From DATJPR01 sp963811705 (lineage in GTDB: Bacteria > Bacteroidota > Ignavibacteria > UBA10030 > UBA6906), in assembly GCA_963811705.1 (NCBI GenBank), contig CAWESL010000008.1:248001-312000 (forward strand): 64,000 nucleotides of DNA. Reading direction: 5' to 3'. The notes beneath the pieces were generated by a model. That model was not told the DNA's origin and did not search any database. It saw nothing but the letters and a program-made list of their open reading frames with translations. Positions 16,939 through 25,763 of this stretch are shown in pieces. A program made the translations under genes and the position numbers. Numbering within the stretch: position 1 is the first letter of the stretch; each line of letters starts with the position of its first letter.

Positions 16939-17802
16939 TCACATATCGCCGGAAAGGGAACGTAGCCGTTGAAAATTTTCGACATCTTCGTGCATGTCCT
17001 CGCTCTTCTCCGTCTCCAGGATCTTTGGGATGGATGAAAACCGTGGGTCGTTCATGAGCATCCGAAATCCCTCCAACCCGATCATCCCCTTGCCAATGTG
17101 TTCATGGCGGTCGAGACGCGAGCCAAATGGCTTCTTCGAATCGTTTGTGTGCACAGCGGCGAGTCGAGAAAGGCCGACGATCGCATCAAACGATCGGATG
17201 ACCTCTTCCCAACCGTCCGGAGTATGGATCGGATACCCTGCAGCAAACAGGTGGCAGGTGTCCATGCACACGGCCATCCTTCCTTTATCCTCAACCCGGT
17301 CGATGATCTCCCGGAGGTGCTCGAAGCGATATCCGACGGTTGTCCCCTGGCCCGCGGTCGTCTCGATCGCGGTCAGGACGTTGAAGCCGGGCGTCTGTTC
17401 GTGAATGCGGTTCAGGGACTCTGCGATCAGACGGAGGCCGGCATCCTCGCCCTCGCCAAGATGTGCGCCGGGATGTACCACCAGGGCGCGGATTCCCAAC
17501 TGCTCGCACCGGCGGAGCTCATCTTCAAATGCGGCGCGGGATTTCTTCAGGATCGAAGGGTTCTTTGCACAAAGATTGATCAGGTAGGCTGCATGCGCGA
17601 TGACCGGTCGAACCTGCGACGCCGCCGCAGCTTCGCGGAAGCGTTGAGCGTCGTCGGTCGCGATCGGTTTTGCAGCCCACTGATTCGCGTTCTTGACGAA
17701 GATCTGCATCGTGCTGCATCCGATGGCAGCGGCCCGCTGGTATGCAGTGGCCAACCCGCCGGCAACGGAAACGTGCGTGCCCAGTAGAGGTGTAGAGCTC
17801 AC
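16939..17802 (-). CDS. nfo: Deoxyribonuclease IV (AP endonuclease IV)
   Basis: A 287-residue TIM-barrel protein from a GTG start, of the usual family length. The metal-site motifs are all present: HAAYLINL, VVHPGAHLGEG, the AIETTAGQGT strand, CMDTCHLFAAGYPI, HTNDSKKPFGSRLDRHEHIG and ILETEK. It cuts DNA at abasic sites using a three-zinc centre. The divergent metal-uptake operon starts about 200 bp upstream, and rsgA overlaps or follows at its 3' end. Confidence 0.96.
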   Translation of the reverse strand: MSSTPLLGTHVSVAGGLATAYQRAAAIGCSTMQIFVKNANQWAAKPIATDDAQRFREAAAASQVRPVIAHAAYLINLCAKNPSILKKSRAAFEDELRRCEQLGIRALVVHPGAHLGEGEDAGLRLIAESLNRIHEQTPGFNVLTAIETTAGQGTTVGYRFEHLREIIDRVEDKGRMAVCMDTCHLFAAGYPIHTPDGWEEVIRSFDAIVGLSRLAAVHTNDSKKPFGSRLDRHEHIGKGMIGLEGFRMLMNDPRFSSIPKILETEKSEDMHEDVENFQRLRSLSGDM

Positions 17803-17926
17803 CGCGGAGAATCTCCTCCATGAGTGACCAGACGAAGAACGGGGAATACAGAGCCCACAAAATATAAGGAATTGCCCAAGGACTCAAGTGCAGCTCACCA
17901 ATCCTGTGCAGTTCACATCTCTTTTG

Positions 17927-17959
17927 TTGACTTCCACGGCGAAATGTCCCAATTTGGGA
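17927..17959 (+). promoter_or_regulatory. Promoter with overlapping palindromic operator of the metal-uptake operon
   Basis: A -35-like TTGACT (17927-17932) is followed at 17-bp spacing by a weak -10 (CAATTT). That -10 is buried in a perfect 13-bp palindrome, TCCCAA-T-TTGGGA (17947-17959). A repressor bound here would block the promoter. The position, upstream of a zinc/manganese-type ABC operon, suggests a Fur-superfamily repressor such as Zur. The motif is not a canonical Zur or Fur box, so this is inference. Confidence 0.45.
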
Positions 17960-18010
17960 ACGCCCGGCATCGTCCTGTGTGTTCTAAGGGGTAAATTGCG
18001 ATCCTTGAGG

Positions 18011-18358
18011 ATGCAACCTCACCCGAAAATTACACTTATCGTCCTTCTGGTCTATCTCCTGGTTGGTCCACTTCTCGAGATCTCGCACACCGATGGGTTA
18101 AACGGTAGCGCGTCCGCCACGGCATCATATCACCAGGGTACCCGCAGAGAATTCCAGAGGTTTCTCGACGCCGATGGCAGACACGAATGCCTTGCGTGTG
18201 TAATATCTGCCGCACGTCTGGCATTGCCGATCTCGTCGGGCCCGGGTTCCGGATATTTGATTTCCGCTGTTCCTTATCGCCCACTCTTCTATTGCTTCAC
18301 TCTCACCCAGCCTGATCAGCTTCATCCTGCGAAGCGGGGTCCGCCAGTCGTCTCCTGA
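18011..18358 (+). CDS. Small membrane-associated protein with a CxxC motif, first gene of the metal-uptake operon
   Basis: 115 residues from ATG 18011. A hydrophobic N-terminal segment (KITLIVLLVYLLVGPLLEI) is followed by a His/Asp pair (HTDG), RHECLACVISAARLALP with C-x2-C, and a Pro-rich end (HPAKRGPPVVS). Short proteins with this layout occur next to metal-transport outer-membrane genes and resemble DUF2946-type proteins. A metal-handling role fits but is not shown. The ribosome-binding site is poor (AGG touches the ATG), so TTG 18005 is an alternative start. Confidence 0.6.
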   Translation: MQPHPKITLIVLLVYLLVGPLLEISHTDGLNGSASATASYHQGTRREFQRFLDADGRHECLACVISAARLALPISSGPGSGYLISAVPYRPLFYCFTLTQPDQLHPAKRGPPVVS

Positions 18359-18444
18359 ATTTTCTTTTTTCGCATGAGCTTCGGGGAAGAAGGCTCCGTG
18401 CAGTTGACGGGCTTCCGTCCGCATCGATCGATTCGGGAGGGACT

Positions 18445-19584
18445 ATGAGCATACGCATGGCGAAGTGGAGTATTTCGTTCGGCATCATTCTCGGGATGAC
18501 GTCGATCGCAGCAGCACAGACGACGGTCAATCCGCAGATCAGCGTGATTCCCCGTTTCAGGATGGACACCAATGATGGGGAGAAGCTCTCGCAAGGCGTG
18601 AGGACATTCTCCCGGCCCGACTTTCAGTTTGAGGAGCTCGAGCTCGCAATTCAGTCGTACCTCAATCCGTTTGCCCGGGGAGACGTCATCCTCACCATTC
18701 CCGGCCCCGACATCGAGAACAGTAAGTTGGGGATCGAGGAATTATATGCGACGGTGCTCCGGGGACTACCGCTGGACCTGAATCTCCGGGTCGGGAAGTA
18801 TCGGGTGGAATATGGCAAGTTAAACATGGTGCACCCTCATGCCTATCCATTCATTACCCAACCGATTTCCCAGGAACGGTTCCTCGGTCCGGATGGTCTC
18901 AACGATCTTGGAATCTCTGCAAGCATTCTGCTGCCGACCGGCGATGTGTACTCAAAACTCACAGTGGATCTTCTTCGGGGGAACTCGGTCGGCGCAGCTG
19001 CGGGAATCGCCGATACCACCGGCGCGAGTCCCTTCTACGCAACCTCCTCCCGGCTGATGGCATTCTTCACGTTAAGCGATGAGTCTGATCTCGAAACGGG
19101 ACTCAGCACCTATACCGGAATTCACGATCCGTACAATCGGGACCGGTTCTGGTATTTCAACGGAGACTTCAAATTCAAGTGGCGGCACAGCGCATATACG
19201 TCACTCGTTCTCCAGGGGGAATACCTCTTTAATACCCGTCATGCCTCACAGGACGCGCACGGCGTACAGTTTCTTGATCCGCTCGGGCGACCCGAGCAAC
19301 GCCTGATTCAGACGGGCGGGATGTACGTCTATGCCGATTATCAGTTCTTCAAACTCTATAGCATCGGAATGCGCTACGACTGGTCCGAGTCGCCGTACAG
19401 CAGCACAGACAGGGCGAGGGGCGTCGCGGTCTTTTTCGGCTTCTATCCCGTCGAAGAGACGCTCGGCCTCCGTTTTCAATACTCGCACACGACGACGGAA
19501 ACGGTCGCCTCGACACAGGATGTCAATGCGCTTGCGTTACAGCTTCTGTTTTCGCTTGGGCCGCACAAAGCCCATCCATTCTGA
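18445..19584 (+). CDS. Outer-membrane porin-like barrel of the metal-uptake operon
   Basis: A 379-residue protein with a signal peptide ending ...SIAAAQ. The rest is strand-rich, with LRVGKYRVEYGKLNMVHPHA, the loop PISQERFLGPDGLNDLGI, several alternating Tyr/Phe strands and a final strand ending LLFSLGPHKAHPF. It has neither a TonB box nor a plug domain, so it looks like a passive phosphate-selective/OprO-type porin. Its place before the metal ABC transporter suggests outer-membrane metal entry. That function is inferred from context. Confidence 0.8.
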   Translation: MSIRMAKWSISFGIILGMTSIAAAQTTVNPQISVIPRFRMDTNDGEKLSQGVRTFSRPDFQFEELELAIQSYLNPFARGDVILTIPGPDIENSKLGIEELYATVLRGLPLDLNLRVGKYRVEYGKLNMVHPHAYPFITQPISQERFLGPDGLNDLGISASILLPTGDVYSKLTVDLLRGNSVGAAAGIADTTGASPFYATSSRLMAFFTLSDESDLETGLSTYTGIHDPYNRDRFWYFNGDFKFKWRHSAYTSLVLQGEYLFNTRHASQDAHGVQFLDPLGRPEQRLIQTGGMYVYADYQFFKLYSIGMRYDWSESPYSSTDRARGVAVFFGFYPVEETLGLRFQYSHTTTETVASTQDVNALALQLLFSLGPHKAHPF

Positions 19585-19625
19585 GTATTCCGCACCATTG
19601 CATTTCATCGATTGAGGAATCGACA

Positions 19626-20504
19626 ATGAATAAACTCGCGTTATTACTCCTCGTGGTGATCGGAGCCTGGACCGCCGATGCCGCGATCAAAGTCGTGGCG
19701 GCGCTTCCCGATTTTGCCGATCTCACTCGCCAGATCGGCGGAGACAAAGTCCGCGTGGACTACATCGTCCGTGCGGATCAGAACCCGCATTTCATCGAAG
19801 TGAAACCGAGCTACATGATGAAATTAAAATCGGCGGATATCTATCTGAGTGTGGGAATGGAGCTTGACCAGTGGGCTCCGCAGATCATCGATGGTTCGCG
19901 CAACGACAAAATCGACGTTGTTGATCTTTCGCAGGGAGTGAAGAAACTGGAGGTCCCGGAACATGTCGACGCCAGCCTGGGGGATGTCCACCGGTTCGGC
20001 AATCCGCATTACTGGCTCGATCCACGGAATATGTACGTGCTCGCCGGTGAAGTCGTTGACGCGCTCGCGAAAGTTTCCCCTGCCGACGTGACGACATTCC
20101 GCACGAATGCGGACGCATACCTGAAATTGCTGGACGGAAAGATCGCGGCCTGGCAGGCGGAAATGAAACCCTTCGCCGGGGAAAAAATCATCACATTCCA
20201 CAAGAGCTGGAGTTACTTCGCCAACTGGCTCGGCCTGACGGTGGCGGGCGAAATCGAACCGAAACCCGGCATTGCGCCCAGCCCGTCGCACACTGCGGAG
20301 CTGATCGACCTTGTCCGGAAGGCGGGGATCAAGGTGATCGTCGTCGAACCGTTTTATGACCTGGATGCTCCCAACCAAATCGCCCGGGTCACCGGCGCAA
20401 AAGTGATCGTTCTGCCGACGTCCAGCGGAGGAATCGATCAGGCGACGAACTATATCAGCCTCATCGACTATGACGTGACAAGCCTTGCCAACGCGCTGCG
20501 TTAA
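19626..20504 (+). CDS. Metal ABC transporter substrate-binding protein (ZnuA/TroA class)
   Basis: A 292-residue protein with a signal peptide (about 1-19) and the cluster A-I fold. Candidate metal ligands are H55 (QNPHFIEVKPS), H128 (GNPHYWLDPRN), H192 (FHKSWSYF) and an acidic residue near 211 or 245. The ALPDFADLTRQIGGD start and IAPSPSHTAELI motif are typical. It lacks the His/Asp-rich loop usual in ZnuA, so zinc specificity is uncertain and manganese is possible. The ATPase gene follows after 2 bp. Confidence 0.9.
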   Translation: MNKLALLLLVVIGAWTADAAIKVVAALPDFADLTRQIGGDKVRVDYIVRADQNPHFIEVKPSYMMKLKSADIYLSVGMELDQWAPQIIDGSRNDKIDVVDLSQGVKKLEVPEHVDASLGDVHRFGNPHYWLDPRNMYVLAGEVVDALAKVSPADVTTFRTNADAYLKLLDGKIAAWQAEMKPFAGEKIITFHKSWSYFANWLGLTVAGEIEPKPGIAPSPSHTAELIDLVRKAGIKVIVVEPFYDLDAPNQIARVTGAKVIVLPTSSGGIDQATNYISLIDYDVTSLANALR

Positions 20505-20506
20505 CG

Positions 20507-21307
20507 ATGTGCACAACGAACGGGACGAATGCCTCCATGACGCCTTCCATTATTTTCGAAAACACGACGCTCGGTTACGGATCAAAGGTGATCCTCCGCA
20601 ATCTTACCTTCACGATCGAGGAAGGTGACTATTTTGGGATTGTCGGCCCGAACGGTGCGGGAAAGACCACGATCCTGCGCGCCATCCTCGGCGTCCTGAA
20701 GCCCCTTGCGGGGACGGTACGTTTTCAGAGCACAACCGGCGAACCGTTGCGCATCGGCTATGTGCCGCAGCGCGACACGATCGACGATGTCCTCCCCTAC
20801 ACGGTCGAGGAAGTCGTGATGATGGGACGATATCGGGGGTTGGGGATGTTCCGTCATCCGTCGGCAACCGATCGCAGTGCAGTGGCGAAATCGCTCGATC
20901 ATGTCGGCATGGGCGATCTTGCCGGGCACGTTTTCAACGATCTGTCGGGCGGGCAAAAGCAGCGCGTGTTGATTGCGCGCGCACTTGCCAGCGAGCCGAC
21001 GGTTCTGGTCCTGGATGAACCGACGAACGGGATGGACCTTCCGTCACGGTTCTCCATTCTCGATCTGACCCGACGGCTCCATGATCAGGACGGGCTGACC
21101 GTGATCATCGTGAGCCACCTTCTCGATGACGTCGCCAACCATGCGAGTCGCATCGCAATCGTTGAACAGTCGTTCTTCCAGGTCGGAGCAGTTGACGAAG
21201 TTCTCACCGGGACGAACCTGAGCGAGCTTTACGGTTTACCGGTCGGTGTCGAGACGATCAAGGGTCGGACGATCATCCTGGCGGGAGGCACCAATGGCGC
21301 CAGGTGA
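20507..21307 (+). CDS. Metal ABC transporter ATP-binding protein
   Basis: A 266-residue ABC ATPase with Walker A GPNGAGKTT, the Q-loop region GYVPQRDTIDD, signature LSGGQKQRVLIARALA, Walker B VLVLDEPTNGMD and the H-loop SHLLDD. The Mn/Zn-type family has this length and short C terminus. It powers the permease encoded immediately downstream, whose start lies 14 bp inside this gene, so the two are translationally coupled. It starts 2 bp after the binding-protein gene. Confidence 0.94.
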   Translation: MCTTNGTNASMTPSIIFENTTLGYGSKVILRNLTFTIEEGDYFGIVGPNGAGKTTILRAILGVLKPLAGTVRFQSTTGEPLRIGYVPQRDTIDDVLPYTVEEVVMMGRYRGLGMFRHPSATDRSAVAKSLDHVGMGDLAGHVFNDLSGGQKQRVLIARALASEPTVLVLDEPTNGMDLPSRFSILDLTRRLHDQDGLTVIIVSHLLDDVANHASRIAIVEQSFFQVGAVDEVLTGTNLSELYGLPVGVETIKGRTIILAGGTNGAR

Positions 21308-22121
21308 TATCGTCAGCACCATCGTCAATGAGTTTCCGTATGCGCTCTACGGAAGCATCCTGGTAGGCGTTGCCGCCGCGTTCCTCGGAGTGTTTATCGT
21401 CGCGCGTCGCGTGGTGTTCTTCGGAGCGGTGCTCACCCAGGTCTCCGTTCTCGGGTTAACGGCGACATTTCTTCCGGTCTTTGCCCTTCCGCACACCGTG
21501 GGATCGCTCGTGGTGACGCTTGTGATGGTCGTCGTTCTCTCGCAGTTGTTGACCGGCAAGAAAATCCCGCGCGACGCGATTCTCGGGTTTGTCTTTGTCT
21601 TCGCCGTCGCAGCCCGGATTCTCATCATCCAGAAGGCCCCCAAGGTCGAGGCGGCGGAAGTCGAAAGCCTCCTCCGCGGGGACATCCTGTTCGTCACGCC
21701 GGACCTTTTCTGGCTCATGGCCGGGGCATTCGTCGTGGCGATGACGTTGCACGGCTTGTTCGCAAAAGAGTTCACCTTCATTAATTTCGATGCAGAGACG
21801 GCGCGGACCCAGGGGTACAACGCCGGAATGTGGAACTTGATTTTCTATCTCAACGCCGGGATGATCGTTGCATTTGCGACGCATATGGTCGGCGATCTTT
21901 TCGTGTTCGGGTTCCTCGTTATTCCTCCCGTGGCCGCAACGCTGGTGGCAAAACGTGTTCGTTCAATTTTTGCGGTCTCAGTCCTGATCGGACTTATCTC
22001 GCCTCCCATCGGTCTCTTCTTCGCCTTTCTATGGGATTTCCCGGCTTCTCCCACCATCGTTGCCGTTGCCTCGGCCTTCCTCTTCATCGCATTTTTTGTC
22101 CATCTGATTCGTCGCCATTGA
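21294..22121 (+). CDS. Metal ABC transporter permease (ZnuB/MntB class)
   Basis: A 275-residue polytopic membrane protein with about eight predicted hydrophobic segments. ATG 21294 (MAPGDIVSTIVNEFPYALYG) is the likely start, overlapping the ATPase gene by 14 bp; the frame is open a little further upstream. It contains FLGVFIVARRVVFFGAVLTQ, the family's cytoplasmic coupling region, and a conserved FGFLVIPPVAATLVA segment near the end. The last part of the operon, with no terminator seen downstream. Confidence 0.93.
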   Translation: MAPGDIVSTIVNEFPYALYGSILVGVAAAFLGVFIVARRVVFFGAVLTQVSVLGLTATFLPVFALPHTVGSLVVTLVMVVVLSQLLTGKKIPRDAILGFVFVFAVAARILIIQKAPKVEAAEVESLLRGDILFVTPDLFWLMAGAFVVAMTLHGLFAKEFTFINFDAETARTQGYNAGMWNLIFYLNAGMIVAFATHMVGDLFVFGFLVIPPVAATLVAKRVRSIFAVSVLIGLISPPIGLFFAFLWDFPASPTIVAVASAFLFIAFFVHLIRRH

Positions 22122-22262
22122 GCCGCATCCCCGCCGCCTCCGACAGGGCTTCGCATTCGCAGGTTCTTCGTCGGGAGGAACCATTGCACCGGTGGCTGTG
22201 TTAGTTTGATTGAATACCAACTGTGCCCGTGCGTCTGGGGATCCTGGTGGTACGGCACAGGG

Positions 22263-22358
22263 ATGTGGGCAATGCTGTTCTTACTCCTCGCTGGTCCGGG
22301 ATTGGCTTTCGATCATCCGTATCGGAACCATAGGCGTTACCGTCCGGTATCCATTTGA
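22263..22358 (+). CDS. Possible 31-residue secreted peptide
   Basis: ATG 22263 opens a short frame reading MWAMLFLLLAGPGLAF, then a very basic tail (HPYRNHRRYRPVSI). The first part looks like a signal peptide and the tail has six Arg/Lys and three His. The stop (22356-22358) precedes the AGGAG ribosome-binding site of the anti-sigma gene by a few bases. The start has only a weak ribosome-binding site. It may be chance. Confidence 0.25.
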   Translation: MWAMLFLLLAGPGLAFDHPYRNHRRYRPVSI

Positions 22359-22370
22359 GGAGTTTTCATT

Positions 22371-23243
22371 TTGGGTCGGTCAGTGAATTGTGAACAGTTT
22401 CGTACTCTTATCACACCCGCAGTCGACGGACGACTTGAAGGAGTCGATCGTCTCGCGTTTGATGCCCACCTCCAGGAATGTCCCGAGTGCAAGAGACACT
22501 TTGACCTGGAACAGGCGATCAAGAGGCGCATTCGGGAGCGCATCCCACATCTCCCGGCTCCGGCCGAGTTGCGCGAACATATCATGAACGGCATCCGGGA
22601 TCTGTCGCGCAAAGAACATGCGAGACAGCCGTGGTGGAAACGAGCGCTCTCAGTGGGTTCGATCCCGGGAGTGAAACCGGTCGCGATGATATCGCTTGCC
22701 GCCATTGCCGTGTTCATGTTCGTGACTTTCCAGACCATCGACCCGGATGAGAGCGCTCTCATGGAGCGCAATCTTGTGGAACGATCCGTTTTGAGCTACC
22801 ACGCACTCCAGTCGGGGGCGATCACCCCACAGATTGTTTCGAGCAATCCGATGCAGGTGCAGGGCTATCTGTCGCAGCAAACGGAGTGCACGGTTGAAGT
22901 TCCTGTCCTGCACGACTTCATCCTCGTGGGGGGCCTGACGAATGACTTTCGCGGCGTGCGCGTCGCACAGATTCTCTACCGGCGCGGCGGGACGGTGCTC
23001 ACCATGACGCAGGTGCCTCTCGATGCCGTCCTGCGAAACAACGCGCTGTCGCTCCCACTGAAGGCCCGCAACGGGCTTCTTCACTCCGGGTGGTACTCCG
23101 ACTATCATGACGACGGCGATGCCGTTGTGCTCTGGACGCGCGGAACGACACTCTGCACCGCCGTCGCGCACATGCACCGTGCGGAACTGGAGTCCGTCAT
23201 GATCAGTTCCGACGATTCCACCGGCGCAATCTCTCGCTGGTGA
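22371..23243 (+). CDS. Zinc-finger transmembrane anti-sigma-factor-like protein (orphan)
   Basis: 290 residues from TTG 22371, which has AGGAG 8 nt upstream; GTG 22383 is an alternative. The N terminus has the ZAS pattern C7 ... H33-x3-C37-x2-C40 (DAHLQECPECKRHFD). A single membrane segment (about 101-122, VAMISLAAIAVFMFVTFQTI) separates it from a C-terminal periplasmic domain with little sequence similarity to named families. No sigma factor gene lies next to it. Its partner is either the ECF sigma at 60.3-60.9 kb or one elsewhere. lon follows after a promoter. Confidence 0.8.
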   Translation: MGRSVNCEQFRTLITPAVDGRLEGVDRLAFDAHLQECPECKRHFDLEQAIKRRIRERIPHLPAPAELREHIMNGIRDLSRKEHARQPWWKRALSVGSIPGVKPVAMISLAAIAVFMFVTFQTIDPDESALMERNLVERSVLSYHALQSGAITPQIVSSNPMQVQGYLSQQTECTVEVPVLHDFILVGGLTNDFRGVRVAQILYRRGGTVLTMTQVPLDAVLRNNALSLPLKARNGLLHSGWYSDYHDDGDAVVLWTRGTTLCTAVAHMHRAELESVMISSDDSTGAISRW

Positions 23244-23257
23244 GCAGTCCCCCATTC

Positions 23258-23286
23258 TTGACAAACCGTCTTTCTCTTTCTATATT
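23258..23286 (+). promoter_or_regulatory. Sigma-70-type promoter of lon-dnaX
   Basis: A perfect -35 TTGACA (23258-23263), a 17-bp spacer and TATATT (23281-23286) predict a start near 23293. This is the strongest promoter match in the window. Confidence 0.75.
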
Positions 23287-23302
23287 TTGCTGGCAATGGC
23301 CC

Positions 23303-23325
23303 AAGGTGTCTTCAGACACCTTTTT
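23303..23325 (+). promoter_or_regulatory. Hairpin with T-run in the lon leader
   Basis: AAGGTGTC (23303-23310) pairs with GACACCTT (23315-23322) around a TTCA loop, followed by T residues. It lies between the lon promoter and the lon ATG, so it may act as an attenuator or 5' stabiliser. It might also end transcription coming from the anti-sigma gene. Confidence 0.5.
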
Positions 23326-23354
23326 CTGTCTAATTGGACTTCGATTGAACGCGT

Positions 23355-25763
23355 ATGCCGGCTGATTCCTCAACATCGGTAACACAGGGGAGCGACGCTT
23401 CCGACACCATCCCGACCCGACTTCCGGTGTTGCCGCTCAGGGATGTCGTGATCTTTCCTTCGATGATCTTTCCCGTCCTGGTCGGCCGTGATTCGTCACT
23501 CAAGGCGGTCAACGACGCGCTCGAGCACAACAAGTATCTTTTCCTCGCGGCGCAGAAGAACCCCCTGACCGAGGAACCGGGCCAGAATGATATTTACTGG
23601 GACGGGACGGTTGCGAAGATCATCCAGATCCTGAAGCTCCCGAACGGGTTGATGAAGATCCTCGTCGACGGGGTCGTTCAGGCCTCGATTTCAAAATTTG
23701 TCACCAACGCGAAGTACCTCGAAGCTTCGATCAAGCTGCACGATCAGCAGGTATTGCTCGACTCCGAGCTGGATGCGCTGTTGCGGCATACCTCCGCGCT
23801 GTTTGCCGAGTATGTCCACCTGAACAGAAACGTCCCCAGCGAGGTCCTCGTCGCGTTCGAAAATACACGCGATCCGCGCAGGAAGCTCTTTTATATCGCT
23901 TCCAACATTCTTCAAAACGTCGAGGTCAAACAAAAGATTCTTGAACTGACCGGGATCCGGGAACAGTTGCACGAGGTGATCCGCATTTTGAACTCGGAGA
24001 TCGATGTCCTGAAGATCGAGAAGGACATCGACACCAAAGTGCATGATAACATCGCCAAGTCGCAGAGGAAATACTTCATCCAGGAGCAGATCCGGATCCT
24101 CCAGGACGAGCTCGGCGAGGAGGAGTCGAGTCCGGAACTGCTGAAGCTGCGGGAGGACATTAAGAAAGCGAAGATGCCGAAGGCGGCGGAAGAGAAGGCG
24201 CTGGAGGAATTCCAGAAGCTGAAGAAGATCCCATCGCTTTCGCCGGAGTCGACTGTGATCCGGAGCTACCTGGACTGGATGATCGCCGTACCGTGGTTCA
24301 AGCGGACAAAGGACAACCTGAGTGTCGAACACGTCCGGAAGATCCTCGATGAAGACCATTTCGGGCTCGAAAAACCGAAGGAGAGGATCCTTGAACACAT
24401 CGCCGTGCTGAATCTTGTGCGGGAAGTCAAGGGGCAGATTCTCTGCTTTGTGGGCCCCCCAGGTGTCGGCAAAACATCGCTGGCGAAATCCATTGCACGG
24501 GCGATCGGCAGGAACCTCGTCCGCATCTCGCTCGGCGGGGTCCGCGACGAAGCGGAAATCCGCGGTCACCGGAGAACCTACATCGGATCCATGCCGGGAA
24601 AGATCCTGCAGTCGATGAAGCGGGCAGGCGTCGTGAATCCCGTCATGCTACTCGACGAGGTTGACAAGATGAGCATGGATTTCCGCGGCGACCCGTCGTC
24701 GGCGATGCTCGAAGTTCTCGACCCGGAACAGAACAACACCTTCAACGATCATTACCTCGACATCGACTATGATCTGTCGAGGGTCATGTTCATCACGACC
24801 GCGAATGTCCGCTACCAGATTCCTCTTCCATTGCAGGACAGGATGGAAATCATCGAGTTGCCGGGGTACCTGCACCATGACAAGCGGGAGATCGCGCGAC
24901 GTCATATCATTCCCCGTCAGCTGGACGAACACGGGCTCGGGAAGCGCAACATAACGATCGTCGATGCCGCGATCGACAAGGTCATCGGGGAGTACACGCG
25001 GGAGGCCGGCGTCCGGAATCTCGAGCGCGAGATCGCGACCCTCTGCCGGAAGACCGCGAAGGAGGTGGTGGAAGCGAAACAGAAGGGGAAGAAGAAGGTC
25101 GCAGCTCTGACCATCGATGCTGCAAAGGTTGAAGAGTACCTGGGCGTCCCGCGGTTCCGGAGCAGGCAGTTGACAAAGGAACCGCGGATCGGTTCGGTAA
25201 CCGGTCTGGCATGGACAAGCGTGGGCGGTGAGATTCTGAATGTCGACGTTACGGTGATGACGGGTCCGGAACGGTTGACGCTCACCGGACAGCTCGGTGA
25301 TGTCATGAAGGAATCCGCGCAGGCGGCGCTCAGTTACCTTCGCGCGAATTCGTCGCGGCTCAAGCTTCCGGAGAACTTCACCAAGGGGAGGGAGATTCAC
25401 ATCCATCTTCCCGAGGGGTCGATCCCCAAAGACGGGCCTTCGGCCGGGATCACAATGGCGGTCGCACTCTATTCGGCGATCAGCGGGAAGCCCGCCCGCA
25501 GCGACACAGCAATGACCGGCGAGATTACGCTGCGCGGCGAAGTGCTTGCGATCGGCGGGCTCAATGAAAAGCTCCTTGCGGCGCAGCGGAGCGGGATCGC
25601 GAGCGTATTGATCCCTGCGGAAAACGAAAAAGATCTTCGCGAAATTCCGGAGAGGGTCAAGGAGGGATTGAAGATTACACCGGTGAAGAGCATTGATGAA
25701 GCGCTGGCCATTGCGATGGCCAACGGGAAACCCCAGCGTCAAAAGCGGAGTCGCAAAGGATGA
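23355..25763 (+). CDS. lon: ATP-dependent protease Lon
   Basis: An 802-residue LonA. Domains are an N-terminal substrate-binding domain (about 20-210, LPVLPLRDVVIFPSMIFPVL), coiled segment, AAA+ module (Walker A GPPGVGKT at 367-374, Walker B LLDEVDKM) and the serine protease domain. The catalytic dyad is visible: S696 in KDGPSAG and K739 in LNEKLLAA, with the family's 43-residue spacing. It degrades misfolded and regulatory proteins in the cytosol. Its stop overlaps dnaX by 4 bp (ATGA), so the two are probably cotranscribed from the promoter at 23258. Confidence 0.97.
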   Translation: MPADSSTSVTQGSDASDTIPTRLPVLPLRDVVIFPSMIFPVLVGRDSSLKAVNDALEHNKYLFLAAQKNPLTEEPGQNDIYWDGTVAKIIQILKLPNGLMKILVDGVVQASISKFVTNAKYLEASIKLHDQQVLLDSELDALLRHTSALFAEYVHLNRNVPSEVLVAFENTRDPRRKLFYIASNILQNVEVKQKILELTGIREQLHEVIRILNSEIDVLKIEKDIDTKVHDNIAKSQRKYFIQEQIRILQDELGEEESSPELLKLREDIKKAKMPKAAEEKALEEFQKLKKIPSLSPESTVIRSYLDWMIAVPWFKRTKDNLSVEHVRKILDEDHFGLEKPKERILEHIAVLNLVREVKGQILCFVGPPGVGKTSLAKSIARAIGRNLVRISLGGVRDEAEIRGHRRTYIGSMPGKILQSMKRAGVVNPVMLLDEVDKMSMDFRGDPSSAMLEVLDPEQNNTFNDHYLDIDYDLSRVMFITTANVRYQIPLPLQDRMEIIELPGYLHHDKREIARRHIIPRQLDEHGLGKRNITIVDAAIDKVIGEYTREAGVRNLEREIATLCRKTAKEVVEAKQKGKKKVAALTIDAAKVEEYLGVPRFRSRQLTKEPRIGSVTGLAWTSVGGEILNVDVTVMTGPERLTLTGQLGDVMKESAQAALSYLRANSSRLKLPENFTKGREIHIHLPEGSIPKDGPSAGITMAVALYSAISGKPARSDTAMTGEITLRGEVLAIGGLNEKLLAAQRSGIASVLIPAENEKDLREIPERVKEGLKITPVKSIDEALAIAMANGKPQRQKRSRKG

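Noticed and set aside
14729..16972. 747-codon plus-strand open frame
   Set aside because: It runs antisense to the M1 aminopeptidase and rsgA, both of which have clear family motifs. It is a codon-bias shadow in GC-rich DNA.
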